From Halomonas caseinilytica (GTDB lineage Bacteria > Pseudomonadota > Gammaproteobacteria > Pseudomonadales > Halomonadaceae), in NCBI RefSeq assembly GCF_001662305.1, contig NZ_BDEP01000024.1, positions 1 to 64,000 on the forward strand: DNA of 64,000 nucleotides, read 5' to 3'. Both the position numbers and the translations under genes were made by a program. The stretch's first letter is position 1. Each line of letters begins with the position of its first letter. The notes below the pieces were generated by a model that worked only from the letters and a program-made list of their open reading frames with translations, made no database searches and was not told the origin of the DNA. Below, piece after piece: positions 35,741-45,382 of this stretch.

Positions 35741-35770
35741 TGCACCATAGTAGTGCACTAGGATGGTGCA
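35741..35770 (+). promoter_or_regulatory. two overlapping NtrC boxes before ntrB
   Basis: TGCACCATAGTAGTGCA (35741-35757) and TGCACTAGGATGGTGCA (35754-35770) are both near-perfect NtrC palindromes and share the four bases TGCA. They lie 115-144 bases before the ntrB ATG. The tandem layout suggests cooperative binding of NtrC dimers and autoregulation of ntrBC, as at E. coli glnL. Confidence 0.85.
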
Positions 35771-35884
35771 CAGTGCCGGTGCCTGCTGTCGGCTCGTGCC
35801 CATATGCCGGCCGTGCCGAAGTGGCGCGCTTCTTGCACCGGACTACTCCAGTTGGAAACTTCTTCGTGCATCGCGGGATCGTTC

Positions 35885-36931
35885 ATGTATCAACGCTTGA
35901 TGGAACACCTCACCACAGCCGTCCTGTTGCTGGATGGCCGGCTGCGGCTGCAGTGGATGAATCCGGCGGCCGAGGCGCTGCTGGCGCTCAGCCGGTCGCG
36001 GGTGGCGGGCCAGCCCCTGCCGGAGCTGGTGGTGGGCGAGGAGGACATAGGTGAGCTGCTGGCCAAGGCGCGAGACGAGTTCCATCCCTTCACCCAGCGC
36101 GAGGCACGCCTGACACTGGTCACCGGCGACGTGCTGACCGTGGACTATACCGTCACGCCCCTGACCCGGGACGAGCTCCTGCTGGAAGTGGAGCCGCGCG
36201 ACCGCCTGCTGCGCATTTCCCGGGAGGAGGCGCTGCAGACGCGCCAGGAAACCATCAAGGTACTGGCGCGAGGGTTGGCCCATGAAGTCAAGAACCCCCT
36301 CGGAGGCATTCGCGGCGCGGCCCAGTTGCTGGAGCGCGATCTCGACAGTCCGCAGCTTACCGAATTCACACGGATCATCATCGAAGAGGTCGACCGCCTG
36401 CGCGATATGGTGGATGCGATGCTCGGGCCCAATCAGGTCGAGCGCCATGAGCCGCTGAACATCCATAAGGTGCTCGAACGGGTACGTTCGCTGCTGGCCG
36501 TCGAGCATCCCAGCGTGACCATCATCCGCGATTACGATCCCAGCCTGCCGGATCTCATCGGCGACGAATCGCAGATGATTCAGGCCATGCTCAATGTCGC
36601 ACGCAATGCCGTCGAAGCCATGACGGAATCCGATGTGCCGGCCCCCAGCCTGATGTTGCGGACGCGCGCCCGGCGGCAGTTCACCCTGGGAGCCGAGCGG
36701 CATCGGCTGGTCTGCGAGGTGTCGATCATCGACAACGGGCCGGGCATTCCCGAGCGACTGCGCGAAACCCTGTTTTATCCGATGGTCTCGGGACGTGCCG
36801 AGGGCAGTGGGCTGGGGCTGTCCATCGCCCAGTCGATCCTCCATCAGCACCAGGGGCTGATCGAATGCGACTCCGCGCCTGGCCACACCGAATTCCGCCT
36901 GCTGATACCGCTGGAGAAAACTCATGAGTGA
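35885..36931 (+). CDS. ntrB: nitrogen regulation sensor histidine kinase
   Basis: NtrB (GlnL) phosphorylates NtrC under nitrogen limitation and, with PII bound, dephosphorylates it. The 348-residue start at 35885 (MYQRLMEHLTTAVLLLDGRLRL) matches the family N-terminus. There is no strong ribosome site, and the ATG at 35900 is an alternative. Domains: PAS (about 5-110), H-box with H133 in LARGLAHEVKNPLGGIRGAAQ, N-box NVARNAVEAM, G1 DNGPGIPE and G2 GSGLGLSIAQ. It has no membrane segment and overlaps ntrC by eight bases. Confidence 0.93.
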   Translation: MYQRLMEHLTTAVLLLDGRLRLQWMNPAAEALLALSRSRVAGQPLPELVVGEEDIGELLAKARDEFHPFTQREARLTLVTGDVLTVDYTVTPLTRDELLLEVEPRDRLLRISREEALQTRQETIKVLARGLAHEVKNPLGGIRGAAQLLERDLDSPQLTEFTRIIIEEVDRLRDMVDAMLGPNQVERHEPLNIHKVLERVRSLLAVEHPSVTIIRDYDPSLPDLIGDESQMIQAMLNVARNAVEAMTESDVPAPSLMLRTRARRQFTLGAERHRLVCEVSIIDNGPGIPERLRETLFYPMVSGRAEGSGLGLSIAQSILHQHQGLIECDSAPGHTEFRLLIPLEKTHE

Positions 36932-38330
36932 AGCCGCTCGCGTCATGATCGTCGACGACGATCGCGCCATTCGCTGGGTGCTGGAGCGAGCCCTGGCCCA
37001 GCCCGACCTGGAGGTCGAATGCGTCGAGCGCGCCGACCGGGTGTTGCCGCGTCTGCTCGAGGAGCCGCCCGATGTACTGGTCACCGATATTCGCATGCCG
37101 GGTATCGATGGCCTGGACCTGATGGCCCGGGTGCGCGAAGCGCATCCCGACCTGCCGGTGATCGTGATGACCGCGCATTCGGATCTCGACAGCGCCGTGG
37201 CCTCCTATCAGGGCGGCGCCTTCGAATACCTGCCCAAGCCCTTCGACGTCGACGAGGCGCTGGCCCTGGTGCGCCGCGCCGTGGCCCATGCTCGGGAGCG
37301 CCAGCGGCCGGTCACGCCCCCGGAGGGCCTCGAGACCGAGATCATCGGCGAGGCGCCGGCCATGCAGGAGGTGTTTCGCGCCATCGGCCGGCTCGCTCAG
37401 TCGCACATCACGGTGCTGATCAACGGCGAGTCGGGCACCGGCAAGGAGCGCGTGGCCCAGGCGCTGCACCAGCACAGCCCTCGGGGCGGCCGTCCCTTCA
37501 TCGCCCTGAACATGGCGGCGATCCCCCGCGATCTGATCGAATCCGAGCTGTTCGGCCATGAAAAGGGGGCCTTCACCGGCGCCACGGCTCAGCGACAGGG
37601 ACGTTTCGAGCAGGCTGATGGCGGTACCCTGTTCCTCGACGAGATCGGTGACATGCCCGCCGAGACCCAGACCCGCTTGCTGCGGGTGCTGGCCGACGGC
37701 GAGTTCTACCGGGTCGGCGGTCATACGCCGGTCAAGGTGGATGTGCGCATCATCGCCGCTACCCATCAGCATCTCGAGGAGCTGGTGGACGACGGGCGCT
37801 TTCGCGAGGATCTCTTCCATCGCCTCAACGTGATCCGCATTCACCTGCCGAAGCTCGCCGATCGTCGCGAGGATATTCCCCGCCTGGCACGCCACTTCCT
37901 CGCCGAGGCCGCCAAGGAACTGGCAACCGACGTCAAGGTGCTGACCGAGGAAGCCGAGGAGCACCTGACACGCCTGGCCTGGCCGGGCAACGTGCGCCAG
38001 CTCGAGAACACCTGCCGCTGGTTGACGGTGATGGCCTCCGGGCGCGAAGTGCTGGTGGAGGACCTGCCGCCCGAGTTGCGCGACGGAGAGGGAGGCGGGG
38101 CCTCCGGCGACTGGCGGACGGCCTTCCGCGACTGGGCGGACCGTGCCCTGGCCGCCGGCCATACCCACCTGCTGGAAGAGGCGGTGCCGGACTTCGAGAA
38201 GATCCTCATCGAGACCGCGCTCAAGCATACCGGCGGACGCAAGGGCGAGGCCGCCGAACTGCTGGGGTGGGGGCGCAATACGCTGACCCGCAAGCTCAAG
38301 ACGCTGATGCCGGAAATGGCGGAGGATTGA
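36924..38330 (+). CDS. ntrC: nitrogen regulation response regulator, sigma-54 activator
   Basis: NtrC is the enhancer-binding activator of sigma-54 promoters. In 468 residues it has a receiver domain with phospho-acceptor D55 in [10 protein letters not shown] and K105, and an AAA+ domain with Walker A G168-ESGTGKE and the sigma-54-contacting loop GAFTGA (215-220). It ends in a Fis-type helix-turn-helix ([27 protein letters not shown]). It is translated together with ntrB through the overlap, and NtrC boxes lie before glnA and ntrB in this window. Confidence 0.96.
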   Translation: MSEAARVMIVDDDRAIRWVLERALAQPDLEVECVERADRVLPRLLEEPPDVLVTDIRMPGIDGLDLMARVREAHPDLPVIVMTAHSDLDSAVASYQGGAFEYLPKPFDVDEALALVRRAVAHARERQRPVTPPEGLETEIIGEAPAMQEVFRAIGRLAQSHITVLINGESGTGKERVAQALHQHSPRGGRPFIALNMAAIPRDLIESELFGHEKGAFTGATAQRQGRFEQADGGTLFLDEIGDMPAETQTRLLRVLADGEFYRVGGHTPVKVDVRIIAATHQHLEELVDDGRFREDLFHRLNVIRIHLPKLADRREDIPRLARHFLAEAAKELATDVKVLTEEAEEHLTRLAWPGNVRQLENTCRWLTVMASGREVLVEDLPPELRDGEGGGASGDWRTAFRDWADRALAAGHTHLLEEAVPDFEKILIETALKHTGGRKGEAAELLGWGRNTLTRKLKTLMPEMAED

Positions 38331-38331
38331 G

Positions 38332-38375
38332 CGACGAGCGAGAGGCGCCGAGTCGATCGGCGCCCCTCGTCGTTT
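38332..38375 (+). terminator. terminator after ntrC
   Basis: A long imperfect hairpin has inner stem GGCGCCGA (38344-38351) with TCGGCGCC (38357-38364) and outer arms CGACGAG with CTCGTCG (38332-38338, 38366-38372). A short TTT follows. It lies between convergent ntrC and the aminopeptidase gene. Confidence 0.6.
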
Positions 38376-38406
38376 CAGGATCGCTCACTGGCTGAGCAGC
38401 ACCTGG

Positions 38407-40224
38407 TCAGCCGCGGGCGAGCGGTTGAGTGCGTTTCTCGAGCCAGGCCAGCGCCTCGCCCTCGAGCTTGGGTGCGAGGCGCTCACGTACTTCGGCGTGG
38501 TAGGCGTCGAGCCACTCGATCTCACTGTCGTCGAGCAGGGCGGGCTCGATGCAGCGGGTGTCGATGGGGCACAACGTCAGCGTCTCGAAGCGCAGGAAGT
38601 CGCCGAACTCGCTCTCCGCGGCGGGGCGATTGGCGACCAGGTTCTCGATGCGGATGCCCCACTTGCCGGGGCGGTACACGCCGGGCTCGATGGAGGTGAT
38701 CATGCCAGGCTGCATGGCGGTATGCGGCGCCACTGGCGCATGCCAGGCGATTACCTGGGGGCCTTCGTGGACGTTGAGGAAGTAGCCCACACCATGGCCG
38801 GTGCCGTGGCCGTAGTCGCGGCCGCTGGTCCACAGCGGCGCACGAGCGATGGCATCGAGCTGCGCCGAGGGAATGCCGCGCGGAAAGTGCGCCCGCGACA
38901 GCGCGATGGTGCCCTTGAGCACCAGGGTGTAGTCCTCGCGATGCGCGTCATTGATCTTGCCCACCGGGACCACGCGGGTGATGTCGGTGGTGCCGCCCGG
39001 GTACTGGGCGCCGGAGTCGATCAGCAGCAGGCCGTTGCCTTCGATGGTGGCATGTGCCGCCGGCGTGGCGTGGTAGTGCGGCAGGGCGCCATTGGCGTTG
39101 AAGGCGGCGATGGTGGAGAAGCTGCGGCTGACGAAGCCTGGGCGTGCCGCACGGGCAGCGGTCAGCTTGTCGTCGACGGTCAGCTCGGTGACGGTCTCGC
39201 CCCGTGCCAGGGCATCTTCCAGCCAGGCGAAGAACTCGCACAGCGCCGCGCCGTCTTCTTCCATGGCCTGGCGCACGTGCTCCAGGTCGGCGTCGCTCTT
39301 GCGGCCCTTGGCCAGGGTGCTGGGCTGGAAGGCCTCGATCAGGGGGGCGCCGTCCGGCAGGGCCTGGCGGGTGCCGAGGGTTAGGCGTGCCGGATCGATC
39401 AACACCCGTGACCCTTCGGGCAGTTCGGCCAGCCGTGAGGCCCAGTCGGCATAGGGCGCGACCTGGATACCGTCGGCGGCGAGCGATTCGCGCAGGGTGG
39501 CGTCGAGCTTGCCGGGAGCGACGAACAGCGTGGCCGTCTCGCGCCCGACCAGCAGGTGGGCGAGGAAGACCGGATTGAAGTCCACATCGGCACCGCGTAA
39601 CTGGGTCAGCCAGGCGATGTCGTCGAGGGTCGAGATCGGGTGCCAGTCGGCTCCGTGCTCGGCCATGGCCTCGCGCACCCGGGCCAGGCGCTCGGCGCGG
39701 CTCTCGTTCAGGTAGGCGCTGTCGTGGGCATAGAGCGGTGCCTCGGGCAGCGACGGGCGATCCGGCCAGATGGCATCGAGCAGGTCCAGGTCGCCGCGCA
39801 GCCGAATACCGGCCGGCGACAGCGTCTCTTCCAGGCGCCGGGCGCTGGCCAGGGCGACGACATCGGCATCGAAGCCCAGAGTGGCGCCGGATTCGAGGTT
39901 GTCGGCCAGCCATTGCATGGGGGCATCGCCTTGGCCGGGATGCAGCTTCATCAGCTCGATACCGCTGCCGGCCAGTTGCTCCTCGGCCTGTACCCAGTAG
40001 CGGCTGTCGACCCAGACGCCGGCGGCGTGTTCAGTAACCACCAGGGTGCCCACCGAGCCATCGAAACCGGACAGCCAGGCCCGGCCGGCCCAGTGTTCCG
40101 GCAGGTACTCGGAATTGTGCGGATCGGACGAGGGCAACCACCAGGCGTCGATGCCGTGTTCGCGCATGGCGTCGCGCAGGGCCGCCAGGCGTGCCGCCGG
40201 GGTGGAAGGGGCTTCACTGGACAT
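38407..40224 (-). CDS. aminopeptidase P family Xaa-Pro aminopeptidase
   Basis: This is a large (605-residue) three-domain aminopeptidase P of the eukaryotic-like M24B type, which removes N-terminal residues before proline. Two creatinase-like N-terminal domains precede the pita-bread domain. The metal ligands are LLIDSGAQYPGGTTDITR (two Asp), GHGTGHGVGYFLNVHEG (His), SIEPGVYRPG (Glu) and GIRIENLV (Glu). The start at 40224 (GGAGCCTGACC upstream) lies only two bases after the stop of the peptide transporter gene. The pair therefore looks like an uptake-and-digest operon for proline-containing peptides. Confidence 0.9.
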   Translation of the reverse strand: MSSEAPSTPAARLAALRDAMREHGIDAWWLPSSDPHNSEYLPEHWAGRAWLSGFDGSVGTLVVTEHAAGVWVDSRYWVQAEEQLAGSGIELMKLHPGQGDAPMQWLADNLESGATLGFDADVVALASARRLEETLSPAGIRLRGDLDLLDAIWPDRPSLPEAPLYAHDSAYLNESRAERLARVREAMAEHGADWHPISTLDDIAWLTQLRGADVDFNPVFLAHLLVGRETATLFVAPGKLDATLRESLAADGIQVAPYADWASRLAELPEGSRVLIDPARLTLGTRQALPDGAPLIEAFQPSTLAKGRKSDADLEHVRQAMEEDGAALCEFFAWLEDALARGETVTELTVDDKLTAARAARPGFVSRSFSTIAAFNANGALPHYHATPAAHATIEGNGLLLIDSGAQYPGGTTDITRVVPVGKINDAHREDYTLVLKGTIALSRAHFPRGIPSAQLDAIARAPLWTSGRDYGHGTGHGVGYFLNVHEGPQVIAWHAPVAPHTAMQPGMITSIEPGVYRPGKWGIRIENLVANRPAAESEFGDFLRFETLTLCPIDTRCIEPALLDDSEIEWLDAYHAEVRERLAPKLEGEALAWLEKRTQPLARG

Positions 40225-40226
40225 GG

Positions 40227-41798
40227 TCAGGCTCCGGTTGAATGAGTGGGAGATGTCGGCTCGGCGTTCGTTTCGCCCTTGAGCATACGCTTGATGAGCG
40301 GTGTCAGCAGTGCCAGAACGATGGCGCACAGCACCAGGGCGATGGCTGAGCGGCCGAACAGGTCGGGCAACTGCTGGAGCTCCTCGCCGTTGACATGCCC
40401 GCCGATCAAGCCGGCCACCAGATTACCGAGTGCCAGGGACGTGAACCACAGGCCCATCAACTGGCCGCGCAAGCGCATCGGCGCCAGCTCACTCATGGTC
40501 GAGAGACCCACCGGGCTCAGGCACATTTCGCCGAGGGTCAGCAGCAGGAAGCTGGTGGTGATCCACAGTGGCGAGACTCGGGTGTCGCCGCTGATTACCT
40601 GCTGGGCGGCCAGCATCATCAGGCCAAAGCCGGCAGCGGCGAACAATAGGCCGAGGGTGAACTTGGCCGCACTGCTCGGCTCCAGGCCACGACGCCCCAG
40701 TGCCGGCCACAGCCAGCCGAACAGCGGGCCGAGCAGAACGATGAAGATCGAATTGAGCGACTGGAACCAGACGGTGGGGATCTCCCAGCCGAACAGGGCG
40801 CGGTCGGTATAGTCGTGGGCGAACAGGTTGTAGGAGGTGGGCTGTTGCTCGAAGGAGGCCCAGAAGAAGGCCGAGGCCACGATCAGCAGGAAGGCCACGA
40901 CCACGCGGGCGCGCTCGCGATTGTCGAGGCCGGCGAAGCATAGCAGGTAGAGAAAGAAGGCCAGCGCGCAGACGATGATCACGCTGGTCATGCCCTCGGC
41001 GATGGCGACGGGGTCCAGGGTAATCGCGCCGGTGGCGACCAGGGCCACGAACAGTGCCGTCAGGGCAGACAGCACGGAGACGGCCAGACCCACGCCGCGG
41101 CGGCGCACGGCCGGTGCATCCCAGCTGGCCTTGCGATCGCGCAGGCTGTCGGAGCGGCGCATGGCGGGAATCGCCCATAGCCGGAAGATCAGCAATGCCG
41201 CCAGCATGCCGAGCCCGCCGAGGCCAAAGCCCCAGTGCCAGCCGTGTTCGCGCATCAGCAGGCCGGTGAACAGCGGCGCGAGCAGCCCGCCGATGTTGAT
41301 GCCCATGTAGAAGATCGCGAAACCGCCGTCGCGGCGCGCATCGCCCTCGTCGTAGAGGCTACCCACCATCACCGTGATGCAGGTCTTGAAAAGCCCCGAG
41401 CCGAGCACGATCAGCAGCAGGCCGATGAAGAACATCGTGGCGCCCCACAGGGCGGAAAGCGCGATGGCCAGGTGGCCCAGAGCGATCAGGATGGAGCCGT
41501 ACCAGACGGCGCGCTGCTGGCCGAGCCAGTTGTCGGCAAGCCAGCCACCGGGCAGCGCCGAGAGATAGATCGCCCCGGCGTAGATGCCGACGATGGCGGA
41601 GGCATCCGCGCGACTGAAGCCCAGACCGCCGTCGTAGAGGCTGGCCGCCATGAACAGCACCAGCAGCGGGCGGATGCCGTAGTAGGAGAAGCGCTCCCAC
41701 ATCTCGGTGAAGAAGAGCGATCCCAGGGCTCTGGGATGGCCGAAGAAGCCGTTGTCGCGTCGGGACGCGCTGTCCGGCGTCGGGGAGGTTGAATGCAT
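40227..41798 (-). CDS. POT-family proton-dependent peptide transporter
   Basis: This 523-residue MFS protein of the POT/PTR family imports di- and tripeptides with protons. The family motif is present in helix 1 (FFTEMWERFSYYGIRPLLVLFM, containing ExxERFxYYG), as is the PTR2 region ALGSGLFKTCITVMVGSLYDEGDARRD-like with FAIFYMGINIGG. About 12-14 helices are expected. It is first in a two-gene operon with the aminopeptidase P gene. Confidence 0.92.
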   Translation of the reverse strand: MHSTSPTPDSASRRDNGFFGHPRALGSLFFTEMWERFSYYGIRPLLVLFMAASLYDGGLGFSRADASAIVGIYAGAIYLSALPGGWLADNWLGQQRAVWYGSILIALGHLAIALSALWGATMFFIGLLLIVLGSGLFKTCITVMVGSLYDEGDARRDGGFAIFYMGINIGGLLAPLFTGLLMREHGWHWGFGLGGLGMLAALLIFRLWAIPAMRRSDSLRDRKASWDAPAVRRRGVGLAVSVLSALTALFVALVATGAITLDPVAIAEGMTSVIIVCALAFFLYLLCFAGLDNRERARVVVAFLLIVASAFFWASFEQQPTSYNLFAHDYTDRALFGWEIPTVWFQSLNSIFIVLLGPLFGWLWPALGRRGLEPSSAAKFTLGLLFAAAGFGLMMLAAQQVISGDTRVSPLWITTSFLLLTLGEMCLSPVGLSTMSELAPMRLRGQLMGLWFTSLALGNLVAGLIGGHVNGEELQQLPDLFGRSAIALVLCAIVLALLTPLIKRMLKGETNAEPTSPTHSTGA

Positions 41799-42174
41799 GA
41801 GACCGTGCCTTGTGATGATGAGCGAACCGTTCCAGGTGCCGAGCGCAGGAGGCCGAGCGGCGATGCGTTCATCGCCGCCACTGGCGGAGAACGGTGTTCG
41901 CTTAGATAAGGAAACGTCGATGGGCGCACGACATTGATGATTTATTCTGTCGATGTCGCCTTTGGCAGGGAATTCTATGGCAGATGCTTAGCGAGCGAAA
42001 TGCTCCGGTGGCGATACGTCAAAAGGTGACGCGATCCTGTAAGGAAAACCCGGGCCAGTGGAATGGGCATGCGGGTTGGCGGTTCATCAACAAAAGGCGA
42101 ATGTGAGCCGGCTGATCCGGTGCCTATAGTGGGGGCGTTGAGCCCTGCGGGGCATTCGCCGACAGGAGCCCGTC
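41799..42174. other. 376-base divergent intergenic region
   Basis: This gap separates the peptide-transport operon (minus) from the CoA-transferase operon (plus). No gene is credible here. A TATAGT at 42125-42130 is a possible -10 for the plus-strand operon, 45 bases before its first ATG, with only a weak -35. Nothing else is clear. Confidence 0.5.
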
Positions 42175-43134
42175 ATGTTTGCCACCGCCAGCACCGAGTG
42201 TCCGCCGCGACGGGTGCAGGTCACCGAGGTCGGGCCACGCGATGGGCTGCAGAACGAGCCGGTGATCTTGAGCACCGCCGAGAAGCTCGAGCTGATCCAT
42301 GCCTTGCTGGATGCCGGCGTGAGAGCCTTCGAGCTGACTTCCTTCGTCAGTCCCAGGGCGGTGCCGGCGCTGGCCGATGCCGATGAACTGGCGGCCGCAC
42401 TGCGCGAGCGCCGAGACGTGCATCTTTCTGCACTGGTGCCCAATCCACGTGGTGCTGAGCGGGCGCTGGCAGCCGGTGTGGATGCTGTGGTGTTGTTCGT
42501 CTCGGCATCGGAGACGCACAACACCAAGAACGTCAACCGCTCGGTGGCGGCGTCGCTGGAAGGCTTCGAGGCGGTGGCCAGGGCGCTGGAAGGCAGCGGC
42601 ATCGAGCTGCGCGGTGCGATCGCGACCAGCTTCGGCTGCCCCTTCGAGGGCGAGGTGGCGGTGAGCGATGTCGGACGCATCGCCCGGCGCTTCGCCGCGC
42701 TCGGCGTTCGTCATGTCTCGCTCGGCGACACCACCGGCATGGCCACGCCGCCGCTGGTTACCGAGCGCATACGGCATTTGCGCGAGGTTGCGCCGGAGAT
42801 CGTGCCGACGTTGCATTTCCACAATACCCGGGGCATCGGGCTGGCCAATGTCATGCAGGGGCTGGCGCTGGGCGTGGATCGCTATGAAAGCGCCATCGGC
42901 GGACTGGGCGGTTGTCCCTTCGCGCCCGGTGCCTCGGGCAACATTGCCAGTGAGGACCTGCTCTACCTGCTCGACGAGATGGGCATCGAAACGGGCCTCG
43001 ACCTCGAGGGCATGATCGAGGCCGCCGGGGTCGCCTCGCGCCTGATGGGGCGCCCCTTGCCGGCTCAGGTGTCCAGGGCCGGGCCACGCCTGGCGCTCAG
43101 TGACTGTTCCGCTGTTCCTACCGCAAGAGGATGA
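42175..43134 (+). CDS. hydroxymethylglutaryl-CoA lyase family protein
   Basis: This 319-residue TIM-barrel lyase of the HMG-CoA lyase group cleaves 3-hydroxy-3-methylglutaryl-CoA or a close analogue (for example citramalyl-CoA) to a 2-oxoacid or acetoacetate plus acetyl-CoA. The DRE-TIM motif is EVGPRDGLQNEP, the metal-site HFHNTRGIG is present, and the active-site cysteine loop GGLGGCPFAPGASGN is intact. GACAGGAGCCCGTC precedes the ATG. It is the first gene of an operon with a CaiB transferase and TctCBA, and its stop overlaps the next start. No leucine-degradation genes (liu) are near, so the usual leucine role is not favoured. Confidence 0.85.
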   Translation: MFATASTECPPRRVQVTEVGPRDGLQNEPVILSTAEKLELIHALLDAGVRAFELTSFVSPRAVPALADADELAAALRERRDVHLSALVPNPRGAERALAAGVDAVVLFVSASETHNTKNVNRSVAASLEGFEAVARALEGSGIELRGAIATSFGCPFEGEVAVSDVGRIARRFAALGVRHVSLGDTTGMATPPLVTERIRHLREVAPEIVPTLHFHNTRGIGLANVMQGLALGVDRYESAIGGLGGCPFAPGASGNIASEDLLYLLDEMGIETGLDLEGMIEAAGVASRLMGRPLPAQVSRAGPRLALSDCSAVPTARG

Positions 43135-44342
43135 AGATGTCGGATACGCTGCCCCACGCCGAGGGCGCCCTGCAGGGCATTCGTGTCATCGACCTGACCC
43201 GGGTGATCTCCGGGCCGTTCTGCACTCAGATGCTCGGCGACCACGGGGCCGAGGTGATCAAGATCGAGCCGCCCGGGCGCGGCGACATCGTGCGTTCCCA
43301 GGGCAACATGGTGAACGGCTTTAGCTGGTATTTCGCCCAGTTCAACCGCAACAAGCGCTCGCTGACGCTGGACCTGCGCCAGGAAGAAGGCAGGGCGATT
43401 CTGATACGCCTGCTGGAAGATGCCGACGTGCTGGTGGAAAACTTTCGTCCCGGCGTCATGGGCAAGATGGGGCTCGACGATGCCACGCTGCGCGAACGCT
43501 TCCCGCACCTGGTGGTCGGGCGCATCAATGGCTTCAGTTCCACCGGTCCCTATCGGGACCGCCCCGCCTACGATTTCATCGCCCAGGCGATGAGCGGTTT
43601 CATGGGCGTCAACGGGCCGGCCGATGGCGAGCCGATGCGTGCCGCGCCGCCGATCAGCGACATGGTGGCCAGTCAGAACCTGGCCTTTGGCATTAGCGCG
43701 GCGCTGGTGCGGCGCGAACGCACCGGGCAGGGCGACATCGTCGAGACAGCGCTGACCAACGGTCTGATCAGCATGATGGGCTACCTGGCGGCGGAGTACT
43801 TCGCCACCGGCGAGGTGCCCCGGCGCACCGGCAACGACCATCCCATGCTCTATCCTTACGGTCTGTTCCAGGCCAGCGACGGCGAGGTGGCCATCGCGCC
43901 TAGCAACGACATCATGGTCGAGCGATTCCTCGGTGCCCTGGACATGCGCTCGCTGCTGGAAGACGAGCGCTTTGCCGACAATCGGCGGCGCATGGCCAAC
44001 CGCGAGGCGTTGCGCGAGATCCTGAACCGGGTGATCGAGCGGCGCAGCGTGGCGGAATGGATCGAGCATCTCAACGAGGCCGGTGTGCCTTGCGGGCGTG
44101 TCCACGACCTGCGCGACACCTTCGAGGATCCCCAGGTCCAGGCTCAGCAGATGACCCTGGAGCTCGACCAGGGCGCACATGGCAAGGTACCCACGACCGG
44201 CTTCCCGGTGAAGATGAGCGAGGCCCCGGCGGCGTTGCATCACCCCGTGCCGGGGCTTGGCGAGCATTCCGAGGCCATTCTCGCCGAACTGGGGCTGAGC
44301 GACGCGGAACTCGCGGAGTTACGGAAAAAGGGCGTCACCTAG
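43131..44342 (+). CDS. CaiB/BaiF family CoA transferase (class III)
   Basis: The 403-residue enzyme moves CoA between carboxylic acids. Family features are the opening LQGIRVIDLTRVISGPFCTQMLGDHGAEVIKIEPPGRGD, NRNKRSLTLDLRQEEG, the FSWYF segment and the late interlocked-ring tail LGLSDAELAEL. It starts at 43131 overlapping the lyase stop as ATGA; a second ATG at 43137 is possible. Paired with an HMG-CoA-lyase homologue it parallels SUGCT-type succinyl-CoA:hydroxymethylglutarate transferases and citramalate or itaconate CoA transferases. The exact acid is not determinable from sequence. Confidence 0.88.
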   Translation: MKMSDTLPHAEGALQGIRVIDLTRVISGPFCTQMLGDHGAEVIKIEPPGRGDIVRSQGNMVNGFSWYFAQFNRNKRSLTLDLRQEEGRAILIRLLEDADVLVENFRPGVMGKMGLDDATLRERFPHLVVGRINGFSSTGPYRDRPAYDFIAQAMSGFMGVNGPADGEPMRAAPPISDMVASQNLAFGISAALVRRERTGQGDIVETALTNGLISMMGYLAAEYFATGEVPRRTGNDHPMLYPYGLFQASDGEVAIAPSNDIMVERFLGALDMRSLLEDERFADNRRRMANREALREILNRVIERRSVAEWIEHLNEAGVPCGRVHDLRDTFEDPQVQAQQMTLELDQGAHGKVPTTGFPVKMSEAPAALHHPVPGLGEHSEAILAELGLSDAELAELRKKGVT

Positions 44343-44383
44343 CAACTCAAGTCACGATCGATACAACAAGAAGGAGCGACGAT

Positions 44384-45382
44384 ATGCCGATTTCGACCCA
44401 GAAGACGTTGCGAAGCCTTGGCGCCTCGGCTTTGCTGGGGCTTGGCCTGGCGGTCAGCCTGCCGAGCCAGGCGCTGCCCATCGACGAATGCATCGCACCT
44501 GCCGATCCGGGTGGCGGCTGGGACTTCACCTGCCGTTCGGTAGGCAAGCTGATGCGCGAACTGGACCTGGTGGACGGCAATGTCCAGGTCACCAATATGC
44601 CGGGCGGGGTCGGCGCCGTGGCGTTTTCCAACGTGGCCGGCAAGCGGGCCGACGACAGCAACCTGATGGTCGCCACCAGTACCGTCGGGGTGACCCAGAT
44701 CGCCCAGGGGCGTTATCCAGGTGGCGCCGACACCATGCGCTGGCTGGCCATGCTGGGAACCGACGTGGGCGTCATCCTGGTCGATGACGAGAGCCCCTAC
44801 GAGACCCTCGACCAGTTGCTCGAGGCCATCGTCGAGGATCCGGCCTCGGTGGCCATGGCCGGCTCCAGCGGTGCTGGTGGTTGGGACCACATTCGCGCCT
44901 TGCGGCTGGCCAAGGCGGCCGGGCTGCCCGGTGACCAGATCGGGGCGCTGCGCTGGGTGCAGTTCGATGGCGGAGGGCCGGCCGTGACCCAGATGATGGG
45001 CGGACACGTGGATGCCGTGTCCACCGATCTCGGCGAGATCGCCGGCTTCATCGAGTCCGGTGATGTCCGTGCCCTGGCCGTGCTTTCCGAGGAGCCGCTG
45101 CCCGAGCCCTTCGAGACGCTGCCGACGGCCGTGTCTCAGGGCTATGACGTGACCGGCTACAACTGGCGCGGCTTCTATACCGGCGGCGAGGTGTCGGACG
45201 AAGACTACGCCGCCATGGTCGAGACCCTCGAGACCCTCTACGAGAGCGACGAATGGAAGGACGTCGCGGCGCAGAACGGCCTGGTGCCGCTGTGGCGGGG
45301 TGGTGAGGAATTCAACGACTTCGTGCGTGAATCGATCGACGATGTCGAGGCCATTTCCCGAGAGATCGGAGTCATTCAGTGA
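44384..45382 (+). CDS. tctC: TTT transporter periplasmic binding protein
   Basis: This 332-residue TctC/BugD-type binding protein has a signal peptide (about 1-31, SQALP). The TctC core is seen in ADPGGGWDFTCRSVGKLM, NMPGGVGAVAFSNVA and SSGAGGWDHIRALRL, which form the carboxylate-binding loops. The start at 44384 is set by AAGGAG. Its GTGA overlap with tctB and its place behind the CoA transferase suggest it binds the acid that the transferase activates. Confidence 0.92.
   Translation: MPISTQKTLRSLGASALLGLGLAVSLPSQALPIDECIAPADPGGGWDFTCRSVGKLMRELDLVDGNVQVTNMPGGVGAVAFSNVAGKRADDSNLMVATSTVGVTQIAQGRYPGGADTMRWLAMLGTDVGVILVDDESPYETLDQLLEAIVEDPASVAMAGSSGAGGWDHIRALRLAKAAGLPGDQIGALRWVQFDGGGPAVTQMMGGHVDAVSTDLGEIAGFIESGDVRALAVLSEEPLPEPFETLPTAVSQGYDVTGYNWRGFYTGGEVSDEDYAAMVETLETLYESDEWKDVAAQNGLVPLWRGGEEFNDFVRESIDDVEAISREIGVIQ

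Noticed and set aside
36726..38228. 500-codon minus-strand frame over ntrC
   Set aside because: Shadow of ntrC; low-complexity composition and no start signals.
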